A DNA stretch of 50,499 bases from Ignavibacteriaceae bacterium (GCA_008933765.1 WBUK01000019.1:1-50499); one strand, 5' to 3'; numbered from the stretch's first letter, positions 17,127 through 27,061 are shown. A program made the numbers and translations. The notes: generated by a model from the sequence alone, not told the origin.

Positions 17127-18117
17127 AATATTACTTCTTTTGTTATTGGTTCTGCCGCTTTTGGCGACGGGGTGCAAAAACAAAATCGCTTCGGGTGAAG
17201 CAGATGAACCCACTATGGGGCACAAGAAAATCGGTGTTGATGAAACTTTCAAACCGGTTTTCAACGAGCTTAAAACTCAGTTTGAAACTCTCTATAAAAA
17301 TGCACACTTAGAGATATTCTACGCACCTGAAACAGATGTTATTAACCTTCTTCTGCAGGATTCCGTTCAGGTAATCTTTATCGCCAGAGATTTGAATGCC
17401 AAAGAAAAAGAAGTGATGGCGAAGAAGAAAATCGTTCAGAAAACTACGGCAGTCGGGTACGATGGTGTTGCACTTTTAGTGAATAAAAACAACGGACTGA
17501 ACGAATTAACAAATAAAAGCCTTCAGAAAGTATTCTCGGGCGAGGCACACTCGTTCGATCAGCTTCAGGCAGGGCTTCCGAAACAAGACTTTCGCTTAGT
17601 GTTTGAGAACTCCCGTTCAGGAATAGTAAATTTTCTGGCGAACCGATACGGCGATAAATTCACCACTGCTACAAATCTTTACGACGCAAAAACACCGGGA
17701 GACCTTATAAACTATATCGCAGGCAACGAAGATGCAATAGGGTTTATCTCGTCTGTCTATATTTTTGATGAAAATGATACAAACCATACCACATTTATAA
17801 AAAATGTGAAAGTTCTTGACCTTCAACCGGCAGATTCTCTCAAGTCTGATGAAAAAGCTGTGGGTCCCTGGCAATACTTCGTTGCCCCCCAGTCGGATCA
17901 GACGGTAAGCAAAGAAATTAAACCGCCATTATATCCGTTGGTAAGGACGCTCACTGCAATTAGTTACGAAGGCAGGAGGGGTTTAGGGCACGGGTTTACC
18001 GCATATATAGCGGGTGAACTTGGTCAGCGGACAATCCTCAGGTTCGGTTTAGTTCCTGCAACTATGCCCGTAAGAATCCTGCACATTACGAATGAAGATA
18101 TTCAAATAAAAAAATAA
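17110..18117 (+). CDS. PstS-like substrate-binding lipoprotein
   Basis: A 335-residue lipoprotein with signal LLLLLVLPLLATGC and lipidation at Cys22. The body reads as a PBP-like type 2 domain of the PstS family: KIGVDETFKPVFNELKTQFE, VIFIARDLNAKEKEVMAKKK, VGYDGVALLVNKNNGLNEL, LQKVFSGEAHSFDQL, FENSRSGIVNFLANRYG, AIGFISSVYIFDEN. PstS proteins bind phosphate for an ABC transporter, but no permease or ATPase gene is adjacent. Members next to TPR genes in Bacteroidetes relatives may do another envelope job. It starts inside the 3' end of the small membrane protein gene and ends 13 bases before the TPR gene. Confidence 0.8.
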   Translation: MNKLSKILLLLLLVLPLLATGCKNKIASGEADEPTMGHKKIGVDETFKPVFNELKTQFETLYKNAHLEIFYAPETDVINLLLQDSVQVIFIARDLNAKEKEVMAKKKIVQKTTAVGYDGVALLVNKNNGLNELTNKSLQKVFSGEAHSFDQLQAGLPKQDFRLVFENSRSGIVNFLANRYGDKFTTATNLYDAKTPGDLINYIAGNEDAIGFISSVYIFDENDTNHTTFIKNVKVLDLQPADSLKSDEKAVGPWQYFVAPQSDQTVSKEIKPPLYPLVRTLTAISYEGRRGLGHGFTAYIAGELGQRTILRFGLVPATMPVRILHITNEDIQIKK

Positions 18118-18130
18118 AGTCGGAAGAACC

Positions 18131-19783
18131 ATGAAAAAAACAATCTTGCTTTCCCTCTTTTTAGTAATGGGTGCATTTATTTTAAGCGCCTCGGAAACAG
18201 GTGCACAAAGTCTTAAGAAAGCGAATAAACTTTTAGAGAATGAAAGCTATACAAATGCTTTGATCGAGTATAACGATTTGGTTAAAGAAGAACCGGGCAA
18301 TGTGATGTATGGCTACTATTTAGTTAACGCTTACTTACAGGTAGAAAGGATAGACAGTGCCGGGATGGTGCTTCAGAGATATGAAGCTGCCGGTGCGGGC
18401 GACCCGTATTACTTGTTGGCGAGTGCGGCATTGGCTTTGAACTCGAAAAATAATCAGCTGGCTAAAGACCTGATAACACAGGCGTTAACTAAAGTCTCTT
18501 CCGAGAAAAAAGACATGATAGTATATGACCCCGATTTCTTAGTGGCTATGGCTAACTCCGTTGCATTTGGAAGAGGGGATAAAGATGTGTGCGAGCTTGG
18601 TATCGATGCAATTCTTAAAACCTTGTCAGTTGACAGCAAAAATTACGATCTTTTAATTGCTGCCGGTAAGCTATATTACACCGTACCCGATGGCACCAAT
18701 GCCCTTAAATATTACAAAGCAGCTTTGGATATAGAAGATAACAAACCCGCAGCGTATGTTGGATACGGGTTGGTGTACAGGTTGATTGCACAGTATGGTT
18801 CCGCAGAAATCGAGTTTCAAAAAGCGTTAGCTATCGATCCTGATTACGCTCCTGCTTACAGAGAAATTGCAGAGATGAATAATCAGATGGAAGACTATCC
18901 AAAAGCGATTCAATTCTACAAAGAGTATCTTGCCAGATCGGAAAAAACTTTGCTGAATCTCCGCAGATATGCGATTATTCAATATAACGGTTCGGATTAT
19001 CAGGGTACCATCGCTACTACCGAAGAGTTTCTGCGTGAAGACCCTAATAACGCCGATATGCTTAAGTTGGAAGCTTATTCCTACAATAATTTGGGGGACT
19101 CGGTTAAAGTTGTTGAATTGATGGATAGATTCTTCGACGCCGCAAAATCTGACCCTACAAAAGTAAAGGCTTATGACTACGAACTCTACGGAAACGCTCA
19201 GAAAAAACTCGGGAACGAACTTGCTACCGTAAAAGCGTATGAAAAAGCTGTTGAACTTGATTCCACCAAATCCCTGCTCCTTACTGATGTTGCAGCATAC
19301 TACTTCAAAGAGAAAAACTGGGATATGGCAATATATTATTATCAGTTAAAAGAGAGAATTGAAAACGGGCTTTCTTTGGTTGAATACTTTGCACTGGGGC
19401 GCGCCTATTTCTTCGCTAAAAAATATACGGAAGGTGCCGAAGCATTCGATGTCCTTCTGAAAAACAAGCCTGATTTTGCCATCGGATATTATTGGAAAGG
19501 CAACTGCGAAACCCAGATTGAAGCGCATGATTCGTCAAAAGTTGGGTTAGCAAGGGTGTCTTATGAAAAGTTCATTGAACTGGCGTCAGCTGAACCGAGT
19601 AAGTATAAAGCCCAACTGATTTCAGCATACGATTATATGGGATTTTTCTACTACAGCCAGAAAGATAACCCTGAATACAAATCAACCTGGGCTGCTTCGG
19701 CAAGGAATGCTTACCAACAAATTCTGTCGCTTGATCCTTCGAATAAGTCAGCGGCTGATAACCTGAAAGCAATTCCCAAATAG
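18131..19783 (+). CDS. Secreted TPR-repeat protein
   Basis: A 550-residue protein with a signal peptide (KKTILLSLFLVMGAFILSAS, likely cleaved after ETGAQ) followed by about ten tetratricopeptide repeats. Clear units include ALKYYKAALDIEDNKPAAYV, AEIEFQKALAIDPDYAPAYR, KAIQFYKEYLARSEKTLLNL, ATVKAYEKAVELDSTKSLLL and the last ARNAYQQILSLDPSNKSAAD. TPRs form a superhelical protein-binding scaffold, here in the periplasm. No enzymatic motif is seen. It is the last gene of a three-gene run and is followed by a bidirectional terminator. The partner is unknown, though the PstS-like lipoprotein is a candidate. Confidence 0.85.
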   Translation: MKKTILLSLFLVMGAFILSASETGAQSLKKANKLLENESYTNALIEYNDLVKEEPGNVMYGYYLVNAYLQVERIDSAGMVLQRYEAAGAGDPYYLLASAALALNSKNNQLAKDLITQALTKVSSEKKDMIVYDPDFLVAMANSVAFGRGDKDVCELGIDAILKTLSVDSKNYDLLIAAGKLYYTVPDGTNALKYYKAALDIEDNKPAAYVGYGLVYRLIAQYGSAEIEFQKALAIDPDYAPAYREIAEMNNQMEDYPKAIQFYKEYLARSEKTLLNLRRYAIIQYNGSDYQGTIATTEEFLREDPNNADMLKLEAYSYNNLGDSVKVVELMDRFFDAAKSDPTKVKAYDYELYGNAQKKLGNELATVKAYEKAVELDSTKSLLLTDVAAYYFKEKNWDMAIYYYQLKERIENGLSLVEYFALGRAYFFAKKYTEGAEAFDVLLKNKPDFAIGYYWKGNCETQIEAHDSSKVGLARVSYEKFIELASAEPSKYKAQLISAYDYMGFFYYSQKDNPEYKSTWAASARNAYQQILSLDPSNKSAADNLKAIPK

Positions 19784-19877
19784 AACCTGAAAGGCTGTTT
19801 AACGCCCGTTTTAAGTGTTACTTTTAACGGTGGTTGTTATAACTAACAGCTGTTCAGATTACAACTACTCCAAAAAT

Positions 19878-19915
19878 AAAAAGGCTGCCGGATTTTAAAT
19901 TCCGGCGGCCTTTTT
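19878..19915. terminator. Bidirectional terminator between TPR and tricorn genes
   Basis: The inverted repeat GCTGCCGGAATTT-like stem (AAAGGCTGCCGGATTTTAAA pairing with TCCGGCGGCCTTTTT) has an A-run on the left and a T-run on the right, so it can stop transcription from both convergent genes, the TPR gene (plus) and the tricorn-like gene (minus). Confidence 0.85.
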
Positions 19916-19960
19916 CTGTTTTAAGTATAACTTAACCGCTCTCTTTGCCGGTTGCTTTCA

Positions 19961-20085
19961 ACCGGCGACGGTGTTATTTGCTTTCGTTACCATTATTTGT
20001 GGGTTAACCAATAACGGTGAAAAGTGCTTTTGTTACCGTTATTTGTAGTTTAACCCACAACACCGTTATTTGCTTTTGTTTGGGA
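19961..20085. repeat. 46-bp degenerate tandem repeat that includes the tricorn gene stop
   Basis: Read on the minus strand, the last codons and stop of the tricorn-like gene (AACAAAAGCAAATAACGGTG) begin a unit of about 46 bases that ends ACTACAAATAACGGT. The next copy starts AACAAAAGCACTTTTCACCG and the third AACGAAAGCAAATAACACCG. The gene end is thus unit one of a two-and-a-half-copy array. Confidence 0.7.
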
Positions 20086-23000
20086 ACGGCGGAACCGGGT
20101 TTTTCTTAACGGGGTTCTTCTCTAACTCTTTTAATATAAGGTCAATAGCCTTGTTTAGTTGCTGGTCAGTACCTTCAAATTCAAGAGTTGGGTCGTTATC
20201 CACAACCACATCAGGGTCAACGCCGTGCCCTTCCATTATCCAGTTTTTCCCATCCAAATCATAGGGACCAAACTCCGGTTTGTTGAGGAAGCCACCATCA
20301 ACAAAAGGAAGTGAACCGGTAATGCCGACAACACCGCCCCACGAGCGTTTACCCACCAAAGTTCCGAGTTTATTCGCACGGAAACGCCAGGGGAAAATAT
20401 CGCCGTCGGAGGCTGAAAATTCGTCCAGAAGAAGAATCTTAGGCCCTACATGCATCCCCGAAGGGTTGAACGAGAAGGTTGAGTTTCTTCTGTAATTCAT
20501 CATTACAGGTGTTCTGGCGAGCCTTTCGAGGATTTGCGGTGAAACATTACCGCCGCCATTTCCGCGGTCATCAATAATCAGCGCTTCCTTGTTCAGTTGG
20601 GGGTAATAATATTTTGCGAACCAGTTCAGCCCGTTAACGCCCATATCGGGAATGTGGATGTAGCCGACTTTTCCGTTGGTTGCTTTGTTCACTTTTTCGA
20701 TGTTGCCTTCCACCCAGTTCAGATAATAGAGGTTTTGTTCGTTAGCAACGGGCACAACGGTTACCTCGCGGCTCCCCTTTTCAGAAGCGGAAGTGTTGAC
20801 TGTCAAAACAACCTGTTTACCGGCTTTATCAACCAGTGCTTCGTAAACATTCTGAAGGTCTTTCACCGATTTACCGTCGATTGCGATGATATAGTCGCCT
20901 TCTTTAACATTTACGCCAATTTCAGTAAGAGGTGAGCGGAGGGTTTTATCCCAGTTCTGCCCTTTCAGAATTTTTGTGATTTTCACGAAACCTGAGGCGT
21001 CTTTTTCAAGTTTAGCGCCAAGCAACCCGAGCGCAATTCTCGCAGCCTGTGGGTAATCGCCACCTCCGACATAAGCGTGCCCTGCGTTCAGTTCGCCAAT
21101 CATCTCACCGATTATGTAGGTTAAATCAGCACGGTGATTAACATACGGCACTAACTGAGCATATTGCTCTTTCACTTTTTGCCAGTTCACACCGTTCATA
21201 TTTTTTGCATAGAAGAAATCACGCATCTGTCGCCAGGCTTCGTTGAAGATCTGGTTCCATTCCGCTTTTCTGTCCAACGAAACTTTCATCTCAGAAAGGT
21301 TTAGGGCGTCTTTAATTTTAACAGGACCGTTTGGCAGAGGGATTATACCGTAGGAGGGACCCACGCGCACCATCATTTTTTTCTGATCGGCAGATATTGT
21401 ATAGCCCATAGTCTCGCCGAGCGGTGTTTCTTCCAAATCTTTCAGGCTGTATGAGTAAAGCCCGAATTTTTCTTCCCTGGCGCCTCTGCGGTAGTAAAAT
21501 ACTCGGTCATCTGTGGTCTGTAAGCCCCCATAAGTGCCCGGAGGTGTAGGGATTTGTGCAATTCGGTCAATTATTCCGTCGAAATCGATAGAAATGTTTT
21601 TGGAATCGCTTTGGTTTTTTCCATCTTTCCCATCTTTAGGGCTTTTGCCGTCTTTTCCCTCTTTGCCGTTTTTGTCATCTTTCCCCTCGGTTGCCGGTTT
21701 ATCATCTTTTTTGGCGTCAGGGTTGTTATCGGTAACAGCCGTTTCGTCACTTTTTGGTTCAAAGGGTGATTTGGTGTCCATCTGCAGAGTGACCAGAAAG
21801 ATGTTTGTCATATCAGTGTAGATATGGTTCCACTCTGTTCTTCCGTAAGTTGGGTTGAAGCTTCTGTCAGAAGTGAAGAAAAGATATTTACCGTCTTTGG
21901 AAAAAACGGGGGCTCCGACGCCAAAAAATGGATCAGTTACCGGATTAATCTTTTTTGTAACCAACGAATAGATATAGACCCTGTCAGTAACATCATCTTC
22001 GGCTTTGTTGTAGGCTAAGTAACGGCTGTCGGGTGCCCAGTCGTATGAATAAATTGGGTTAACCGCCGATTTATCCACCTGAGTAACCGATTTAGAATCG
22101 ATATCCACAAAATTCAGAGTGAAGTTTTGGTCGTTCCAGGCAATTTTTTTAGAATCGGGTGACCATGCGATCGAGAATTTATAAACATCGCCGCCTTTTG
22201 TCAGCCTTATTTCGTCGCCTTTGCCATCCTGTGGTTTGATGTAAATTTCATCTTCGCCTGATTTATCTGAAATGTAGGCTATATATTTCCCATCGGGCGA
22301 CCAGGCAGGGTTTCTGTCATGCACTCCGGGGCTTGCCGTTAAGTTTCGTGTTACGCCTGTTTTAGCCGGAACGGTGAAGATGTCGCCCCGGGCAGAAAAA
22401 ACGGCTCTGTTGCCGTCGGGTGAAATATCCCACCCGGCAATAGATCTGCTTACATCGGCAATTTTGTCGCGCCCGGTGGCAAAATCGTCCTGAATAGTAA
22501 TGTTAACTTTAGCGAACTTATCGTTCGTAACATCCAATTTCCAGATATAACCGCCGTTCTCAAAAACGATGAAATTCCCACCGATAGAAGGGAATTTCAC
22601 ATCAAAATCGGTGAACGAGGTAATTTGTTTCTCTTCTTTCGTTTTCAGGTTAAACGAGAAGATATTTAAGGTGCCTGTTCTGTCGGAGGCGAAATAGATT
22701 TTGTCCCCCGCCCACATTGGGAAGATATCCTGTGCGGGGTTTTCCTGCAGGTGTTCCGTTTTTTTTGTATCGAAGTCATAAATCCAGATATCGTCAGCTT
22801 GCCCGCCGCGGTATCTTTTCCATGTTCTGAACTCCCGGAAGATTCTGTTGTAGGCGAGCTTTTTCCCATCGGGTGAGAAAGTGCCGAAACCACCGCGTGG
22901 CAGTGGGAGCTGTTGTGGCATCCCGCCGTTAATATCCACGAAGTATAGCTGCCCTTTCCAGTCGTTTGGCTCAGTCCATCTGCTTCTGAACATAATAGTA

Positions 23001-23383
23001 TTATTGTCCCGCCATGCCATGACGATGTTGTTTGGCCCCATTCTGTCTGAAAGGTCGTCTCGGTCGAGTGTTGCAGTGTAAGTAAGCCTTTTTGGCACAC
23101 CGCCCTCTGCAGGAATAAGATACACTTCGGTATTACCGTCATATTGCCCCGTGAACGCAATATTCTTTCCGTCAGGAGAGAATCTGGCGAACATTTCATA
23201 GCCTTCGTGCGAGGTGATCTTCCGGGCAGTTCCGCCATTGGAACCGACCAAATAAAGATCGCCGGCATAGGAGAAGACTATTTTATCGCCGCTGATGTTC
23301 GGAAACCGTAACAGACGCGCTTCCTGCGCATGAAGTGCCGCAGCTCCGAGAAAAACGATTAGGAAAAAGATTGCCTTTCTCAT
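20066..23383 (-). CDS. Tricorn-like S41 protease
   Basis: An 1105-residue tricorn protease homologue with a signal peptide (FFLIVFLGAAALHAQ). Order of parts: a WD/TolB-like six- and seven-bladed propeller region (about 25-520: FSPDGKNIAFTGQYDG, WSPDGKYIAYISDKSGEDEI and others); a low-complexity Lys/Gly/Asp linker at about 540-600 (GKDDKNGKEGKDGKSPKDGK); a C1-like helical part with the catalytic His in GELNAGHAYVGG; a PDZ domain (GVNVKEGDYIIAIDGKSV); and the S41 core with DRGNGGGNVS and the nucleophile Ser in DEFSASDGD. These enzymes degrade peptides to short products; the signal puts this one in the periplasm. It stands alone, facing the TPR gene across a terminator. Confidence 0.92.
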   Translation of the reverse strand: MRKAIFFLIVFLGAAALHAQEARLLRFPNISGDKIVFSYAGDLYLVGSNGGTARKITSHEGYEMFARFSPDGKNIAFTGQYDGNTEVYLIPAEGGVPKRLTYTATLDRDDLSDRMGPNNIVMAWRDNNTIMFRSRWTEPNDWKGQLYFVDINGGMPQQLPLPRGGFGTFSPDGKKLAYNRIFREFRTWKRYRGGQADDIWIYDFDTKKTEHLQENPAQDIFPMWAGDKIYFASDRTGTLNIFSFNLKTKEEKQITSFTDFDVKFPSIGGNFIVFENGGYIWKLDVTNDKFAKVNITIQDDFATGRDKIADVSRSIAGWDISPDGNRAVFSARGDIFTVPAKTGVTRNLTASPGVHDRNPAWSPDGKYIAYISDKSGEDEIYIKPQDGKGDEIRLTKGGDVYKFSIAWSPDSKKIAWNDQNFTLNFVDIDSKSVTQVDKSAVNPIYSYDWAPDSRYLAYNKAEDDVTDRVYIYSLVTKKINPVTDPFFGVGAPVFSKDGKYLFFTSDRSFNPTYGRTEWNHIYTDMTNIFLVTLQMDTKSPFEPKSDETAVTDNNPDAKKDDKPATEGKDDKNGKEGKDGKSPKDGKDGKNQSDSKNISIDFDGIIDRIAQIPTPPGTYGGLQTTDDRVFYYRRGAREEKFGLYSYSLKDLEETPLGETMGYTISADQKKMMVRVGPSYGIIPLPNGPVKIKDALNLSEMKVSLDRKAEWNQIFNEAWRQMRDFFYAKNMNGVNWQKVKEQYAQLVPYVNHRADLTYIIGEMIGELNAGHAYVGGGDYPQAARIALGLLGAKLEKDASGFVKITKILKGQNWDKTLRSPLTEIGVNVKEGDYIIAIDGKSVKDLQNVYEALVDKAGKQVVLTVNTSASEKGSREVTVVPVANEQNLYYLNWVEGNIEKVNKATNGKVGYIHIPDMGVNGLNWFAKYYYPQLNKEALIIDDRGNGGGNVSPQILERLARTPVMMNYRRNSTFSFNPSGMHVGPKILLLDEFSASDGDIFPWRFRANKLGTLVGKRSWGGVVGITGSLPFVDGGFLNKPEFGPYDLDGKNWIMEGHGVDPDVVVDNDPTLEFEGTDQQLNKAIDLILKELEKNPVKKNPVPPFPNKSK

Positions 23384-23612
23384 ATTTTTATCCCATAAAT
23401 TAGATTGAACAATTCAGCGGCAAAATTAAGAAAGTTGTCTCAGCCAAATTGTCCCAAAGGGATAAACGGAAAAAAAAGGCGGTTAGTCGTTATTTTCAGC
23501 CGGTTAGCCGTTATTTTCAGCCGGTTAAGCCATATTTGGTGTTGGCTTAAGCAGTCGGTTTGCACCGGTGATTATGACACTGCATATATATTAAGCCGTA
23601 TTTGGTGTTAGG
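23384..23612. repeat. Intergenic repeats seeded by the TerB-like gene end
   Basis: Three 21-bp units (GGTTAGCCGTTATTTTCAGCC type) start at 23481, 23502 and 23523. A 30-bp segment at 23525-23554 (TTAAGCCATATTTGGTGTTG...) recurs 66 bases on at 23591-23620, where it contains the stop codon and last codons of the minus-strand TerB-like gene. The core word ACCAAATACGGCT recurs at about 38938-38950. Confidence 0.75.
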
Positions 23613-23996
23613 TTACGCAGCTTCGTCTTTTTGTTTTTCGATAAACTCGGCTACAAAAGCTTCAAATTCTTTCGCATTAATGTTGTTCACTTCGGCAGTT
23701 TTCTGAAGCCAGTCAAGTTCTTCCGGAGCGAGGTCGGAATCGATATAAGCCAGTTTAAGAGCTTCTCTTAGAAAAACCCGCGTAATCACGGGCGAAGAAA
23801 ATGTAATAGGTGTGTTTTTAATATGTTCGTTAATCATCAGGTTTTTCAACACTTCCTCGTAAAAATCCCTGCTGAAGCCGAGTCTGTTGGCAATATCTCT
23901 GATGATCTCTTTTTCACGATCCATTAATTTATTATCCAAACGGGCAACTATCATCATACCTTTCAGATAGTTACCTTTGTCGATTGTCGTTAGCAT
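23613..23996 (-). CDS. TerB-like domain protein
   Basis: A 127-residue all-helical protein resembling the TerB/tellurite-resistance family: a start like NYLKGMMIVARLDNKLMDREKEIIRDIANRLGF, then LREALKLAYIDSDLAPEELDWLQ with the acidic residues (DNKLMDRE, DSDLAPEE) that bind metal in TerB proteins. It has no signal and no ter operon around it. The fold is widespread and often a regulatory or scaffold module, so tellurite resistance should not be assumed. Its 3' end is repeated downstream in the intergenic region. Confidence 0.72.
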   Translation of the reverse strand: MLTTIDKGNYLKGMMIVARLDNKLMDREKEIIRDIANRLGFSRDFYEEVLKNLMINEHIKNTPITFSSPVITRVFLREALKLAYIDSDLAPEELDWLQKTAEVNNINAKEFEAFVAEFIEKQKDEAA

Positions 23997-24163
23997 TTAC
24001 TGATCTCCCATGCAATAAATGATTAAAAGCCTAACTCAAAGTAATGAAAAAAACACCTTAATTCAAGCCAATTATCTTTGAGAGGCTTTAAGAATGTTTT
24101 TACATGTCAATGCTTTTGGGTAAATTTTGAGCATTATTATTTAATTAAACTGATGAAACAGAA

Positions 24164-25921
24164 ATGCAACTTTTCCGAGCATTATTTTTCCTGCTTGCAC
24201 CAATTCTGATTATATACCCTCAAAAAGGGTGGGAAACGGTATCTGAAGAAACAAACTTCAAACGAACGGCTTCCTGTGATGAAACGGATGAATATTTCAA
24301 CAGATTATCAAAAATTTCGTCAACCGTAAGATATGAAACTTTTGGCACTTCACCACAAGGAAGAGCGATGAAAGTTTTTATTGTGTCGAAGGACACAGCC
24401 TTAACCCCTGAAAAGGCGAAAAAATCGGGAAAACCTATTCTGTTTATAATCAACGGCATCCATCCCGCTGAAATTGAGGGAAAAGAGGCTTCGATGATCT
24501 TCCTGAGGGAAATGCTGGTCGAGGGAAAACACAGGCAAATTTATGACAATGTGATTTTGGTGATTGTGCCAATTTTCAGCGTTGACGGGCACGAAAGAAC
24601 CTCACCTTATAACAGAATAAACCAAAACGGACCCGAAAACATGGGGTGGCGCGGCACTTCTTTAAATTATAATCTTAATCGTGACTGGACTAAAGCCGAT
24701 ACCCCGGAAATGCAGGCAATGCTCCGGCTGTTTAACACCTGGGAGCCTGATTTGGTGATGGATAACCACACAACCGACGGCGCTGATTTCCAATATACGG
24801 TGCAGTATGGGTTAGAAGATTATCAGATGCTGGCGCCGAATATTGTGAAATTGATCAGAAACAGCTATCTGCCTTACCTTCAGGAAAAAGTCGAGGGTGC
24901 AGGCTTTCTGATGTGCCCCTATTTTTGGTTTCGCGAGGGAGAGCTTGAGAAAGGGTTGCGGAAATGGATTTCGCTCCCGAGATTCACTAACGGATATGCG
25001 GCGGCAAAAAACAGAATCTGCCTGCTGGTGGAAACGCACATGCTGAAACCATTTAATGAGAGGATTTTTGCCACTTACGAGTGCATCAAGGCTACGGGTG
25101 AGTTCATGGCAATGAACGCAAAAATTGTGATAGGCGAAAACAGAAAAGCCGATAATGAGAGTTACTCTTACACCGGAAAGGGCGCAAACTGGCTGCCGGT
25201 TAATTTTTCGGTAAGCGATAAAACCGAAAACACTTTTTCTTTTAAAGGGTTTGAAGCCATTAAGGAAAAAAGTGAGGTTTCCGGCGGCGAAAAAACGGTT
25301 TACACAAAGAATAAAAAAGAGATTATTATACCACATTACGATGATGTGGTGGTAACCGACTCAGTTTTGCTTCCTCAGGGGTATGTTATACCGAAAGAAT
25401 ATAAGGAAGTGATTGAAAAACTGGCTTTGCACGGTGTTGAAATGCAGCAATTTACTTCTGACACAAAAGTTAAGGCTGAGGTGATTAAGTTTAAGGATGT
25501 TCGGTTTGATAAAGCACCTTTCGAAGGGCGCACGAGGGTTAAATTTAAATATGATACGGAAACGAAAGAGGTTACCGTGCCGGCGGGGTCATTTTATGTG
25601 AGGTGCGAAGGAAAAAATTTCAAGCTGATTGCCGTACTGTTGGAACCTAAATCGGAAGACTCGTTCGTTGCGTGGGGCTTTTTTAATAACATTTTCGAGA
25701 TGAAAGAGTATTTTGAAGATTATGTCATGGAAAAAGTGGCGGCTGAAATGCTGGCGAAAGATCCGGCGCTGAAAAAAGAGTTTAATGATAAACTGGCAAA
25801 TGATAAAGAGTTCAGCGGGAACCCTTTTGCAAGGCTTTACTGGTTTTTTGAACGATCGCCGTACTTTGATGCCAAGTTTTGCGTTTACCCCATATTGCGC
25901 GTGGTTGACGGGGGAATTTAA
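24164..25921 (+). CDS. M14-family zinc carboxypeptidase, secreted
   Basis: A 585-residue protein with signal FRALFFLLAPILIIYPQ and an N-terminal M14 peptidase domain. Zinc ligands are His100 and Glu103 in NGIHPAEIEGKEAS, and the later His in MDNHTTDGADFQY; the catalytic Glu is in LLVETHMLKPF. The substrate-pocket Arg/Asn region includes NRINQNGPENMGWRGTSLNY. Residues beyond about 330 form a beta-rich C-terminal region. It should release C-terminal amino acids from peptides in the periplasm or outside. It stands alone with about 240 bases of featureless sequence downstream. No ribosome site is obvious; the start is chosen for the signal peptide. Confidence 0.88.
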   Translation: MQLFRALFFLLAPILIIYPQKGWETVSEETNFKRTASCDETDEYFNRLSKISSTVRYETFGTSPQGRAMKVFIVSKDTALTPEKAKKSGKPILFIINGIHPAEIEGKEASMIFLREMLVEGKHRQIYDNVILVIVPIFSVDGHERTSPYNRINQNGPENMGWRGTSLNYNLNRDWTKADTPEMQAMLRLFNTWEPDLVMDNHTTDGADFQYTVQYGLEDYQMLAPNIVKLIRNSYLPYLQEKVEGAGFLMCPYFWFREGELEKGLRKWISLPRFTNGYAAAKNRICLLVETHMLKPFNERIFATYECIKATGEFMAMNAKIVIGENRKADNESYSYTGKGANWLPVNFSVSDKTENTFSFKGFEAIKEKSEVSGGEKTVYTKNKKEIIIPHYDDVVVTDSVLLPQGYVIPKEYKEVIEKLALHGVEMQQFTSDTKVKAEVIKFKDVRFDKAPFEGRTRVKFKYDTETKEVTVPAGSFYVRCEGKNFKLIAVLLEPKSEDSFVAWGFFNNIFEMKEYFEDYVMEKVAAEMLAKDPALKKEFNDKLANDKEFSGNPFARLYWFFERSPYFDAKFCVYPILRVVDGGI

Positions 25922-26162
25922 GTTAATTCAAAAAATATTACGGTGAGTGTATCTGTTAAACCCAGCTTGTGGTTGATGAGGGGATTTTTGGGGAGGGAGT
26001 TAGTCTGCAGGGGTTTAAATGAGAGGCTTTGTGGGCAGGGTTTTGAAAAGTGGTAAGGTTTTGTCTGCGGAGATTAGAAAGTAGGGTTTGTGATTGCCGG
26101 AAAAGCGGTTATAATGATAAAAAAAAGTTTAAAATTCGCGTTAATATTTAACGAGGTTATTA

Positions 26163-26876
26163 ATGAAAAGCAAGTTTAATTTTGTTTTCGCACTAATAGT
26201 GTTGTTGTTGGTTTTTGTTTTTGGCGCCGGTGACGGTCTTGCGCAGGCGACAATTCCTCTGAACGAGTATGGTCTGCCGGTTGTTTCCGATTTTGCACTT
26301 TACAAAAAGTTAACGGAAGCCGACGCAAACAAAGAAATGGTGGATCTGCAGAAAATTGTGCCAAATTTGAAAATGGATATTCGTTATGCCACAAAAAACA
26401 ATGTAACAAAGGAGGTTTTATATAACACTCCGCGGGCATTTTTAAGGCTTCCGGCCGCACTTGCTCTGCAGAAAGTTGCAAAGGAGCTTGAGCTGAACGG
26501 CTTGGGGATTGTTGTTTACGATGGCTATCGACCTTATGCGATAACAAAGAAAATTTGGGAGTTTGTGTTGGACGATAATTACGCCGCAAGTCCCAAAACA
26601 GGCAGCCGTCATAACCGCGGCTGTGCGATCGATCTCGGTTTGTATGATCTGAAAACAGGTGAATATTTAGAGATGCCAACAGAATTTGATTCGTTCAACG
26701 AGGAAGCGTGGCATAAGTTTTCTGATTTGTCGCTTATCGTGCGTGTAAACCGTGCATTGCTTCGCAGCCTGATGACAAAATATGGCTTTGATGTTTTGGA
26801 ATCTGAGTGGTGGCATTACGATTTCAGCACCTGGAAAAACTTTGAATTGATGGATATTCCGTTTGAGGAGTTGTAA
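26163..26876 (+). CDS. D-alanyl-D-alanine dipeptidase (VanX/DdpX family)
   Basis: A 237-residue M15D peptidase with a signal peptide (FVFALIVLLLVFVFGAGDGLAQA). Core motifs: DLQKIVPNLKMDIRYATKNN, VYDGYRPYAI, the zinc-binding SRHNRGCAIDLGLYD (His and Asp), EMPTEFDSFNEEAWHKF, and ESEWWHYDF with the catalytic Glu and third ligand His. The enzyme cleaves D-Ala-D-Ala. With an export signal and no vanHA genes nearby, it is more likely used for peptidoglycan turnover or scavenging than for vancomycin resistance. An ACGAGG sequence 6 bases upstream may serve as ribosome site. Confidence 0.9.
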   Translation: MKSKFNFVFALIVLLLVFVFGAGDGLAQATIPLNEYGLPVVSDFALYKKLTEADANKEMVDLQKIVPNLKMDIRYATKNNVTKEVLYNTPRAFLRLPAALALQKVAKELELNGLGIVVYDGYRPYAITKKIWEFVLDDNYAASPKTGSRHNRGCAIDLGLYDLKTGEYLEMPTEFDSFNEEAWHKFSDLSLIVRVNRALLRSLMTKYGFDVLESEWWHYDFSTWKNFELMDIPFEEL

Positions 26877-26894
26877 CCGGAGGGGTTTACTTTC

Positions 26895-26988
26895 ATCTGC
26901 CGGCAGTTTGTTGCGTAGTCAATAATTTCTCTTTGGGAACAACCGCAGAGTGGTTTAACTCTATCTGCCGGCAGTTTGTTGCGTAGTC
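26895..26988. repeat. 26-bp direct repeat, two copies 68 bp apart
   Basis: The sequence ATCTGCCGGCAGTTTGTTGC followed by GTAGTC occurs at 26895 and again at 26963, 68 bases apart, downstream of the VanX-like gene. Each copy holds the palindrome CTGCCGGCAG. The function is unknown. Confidence 0.8.
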
Positions 26989-27061
26989 CGGATTTTTTTT
27001 TAAGAATTGAAATAAGATTGTGGCGTTGGAAAAAACTTCCTTTGATGAACAGCCACCCATT

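Noticed and set aside
22666..23268. 200-codon ORF within the tricorn-like gene
   Set aside because: It is an alternate frame of a well-supported propeller-coding region and has no recognisable motif.
23613..23996. Tellurite-resistance locus
   Set aside because: Only TerB-like folds are present, with no terA, terC, terD or terZ neighbours, so the name would mislead.
26163..26876. Vancomycin-resistance gene vanX
   Set aside because: No vanH, vanA or vanRS genes are near, and the protein is exported; a peptidoglycan-turnover dipeptidase fits better.
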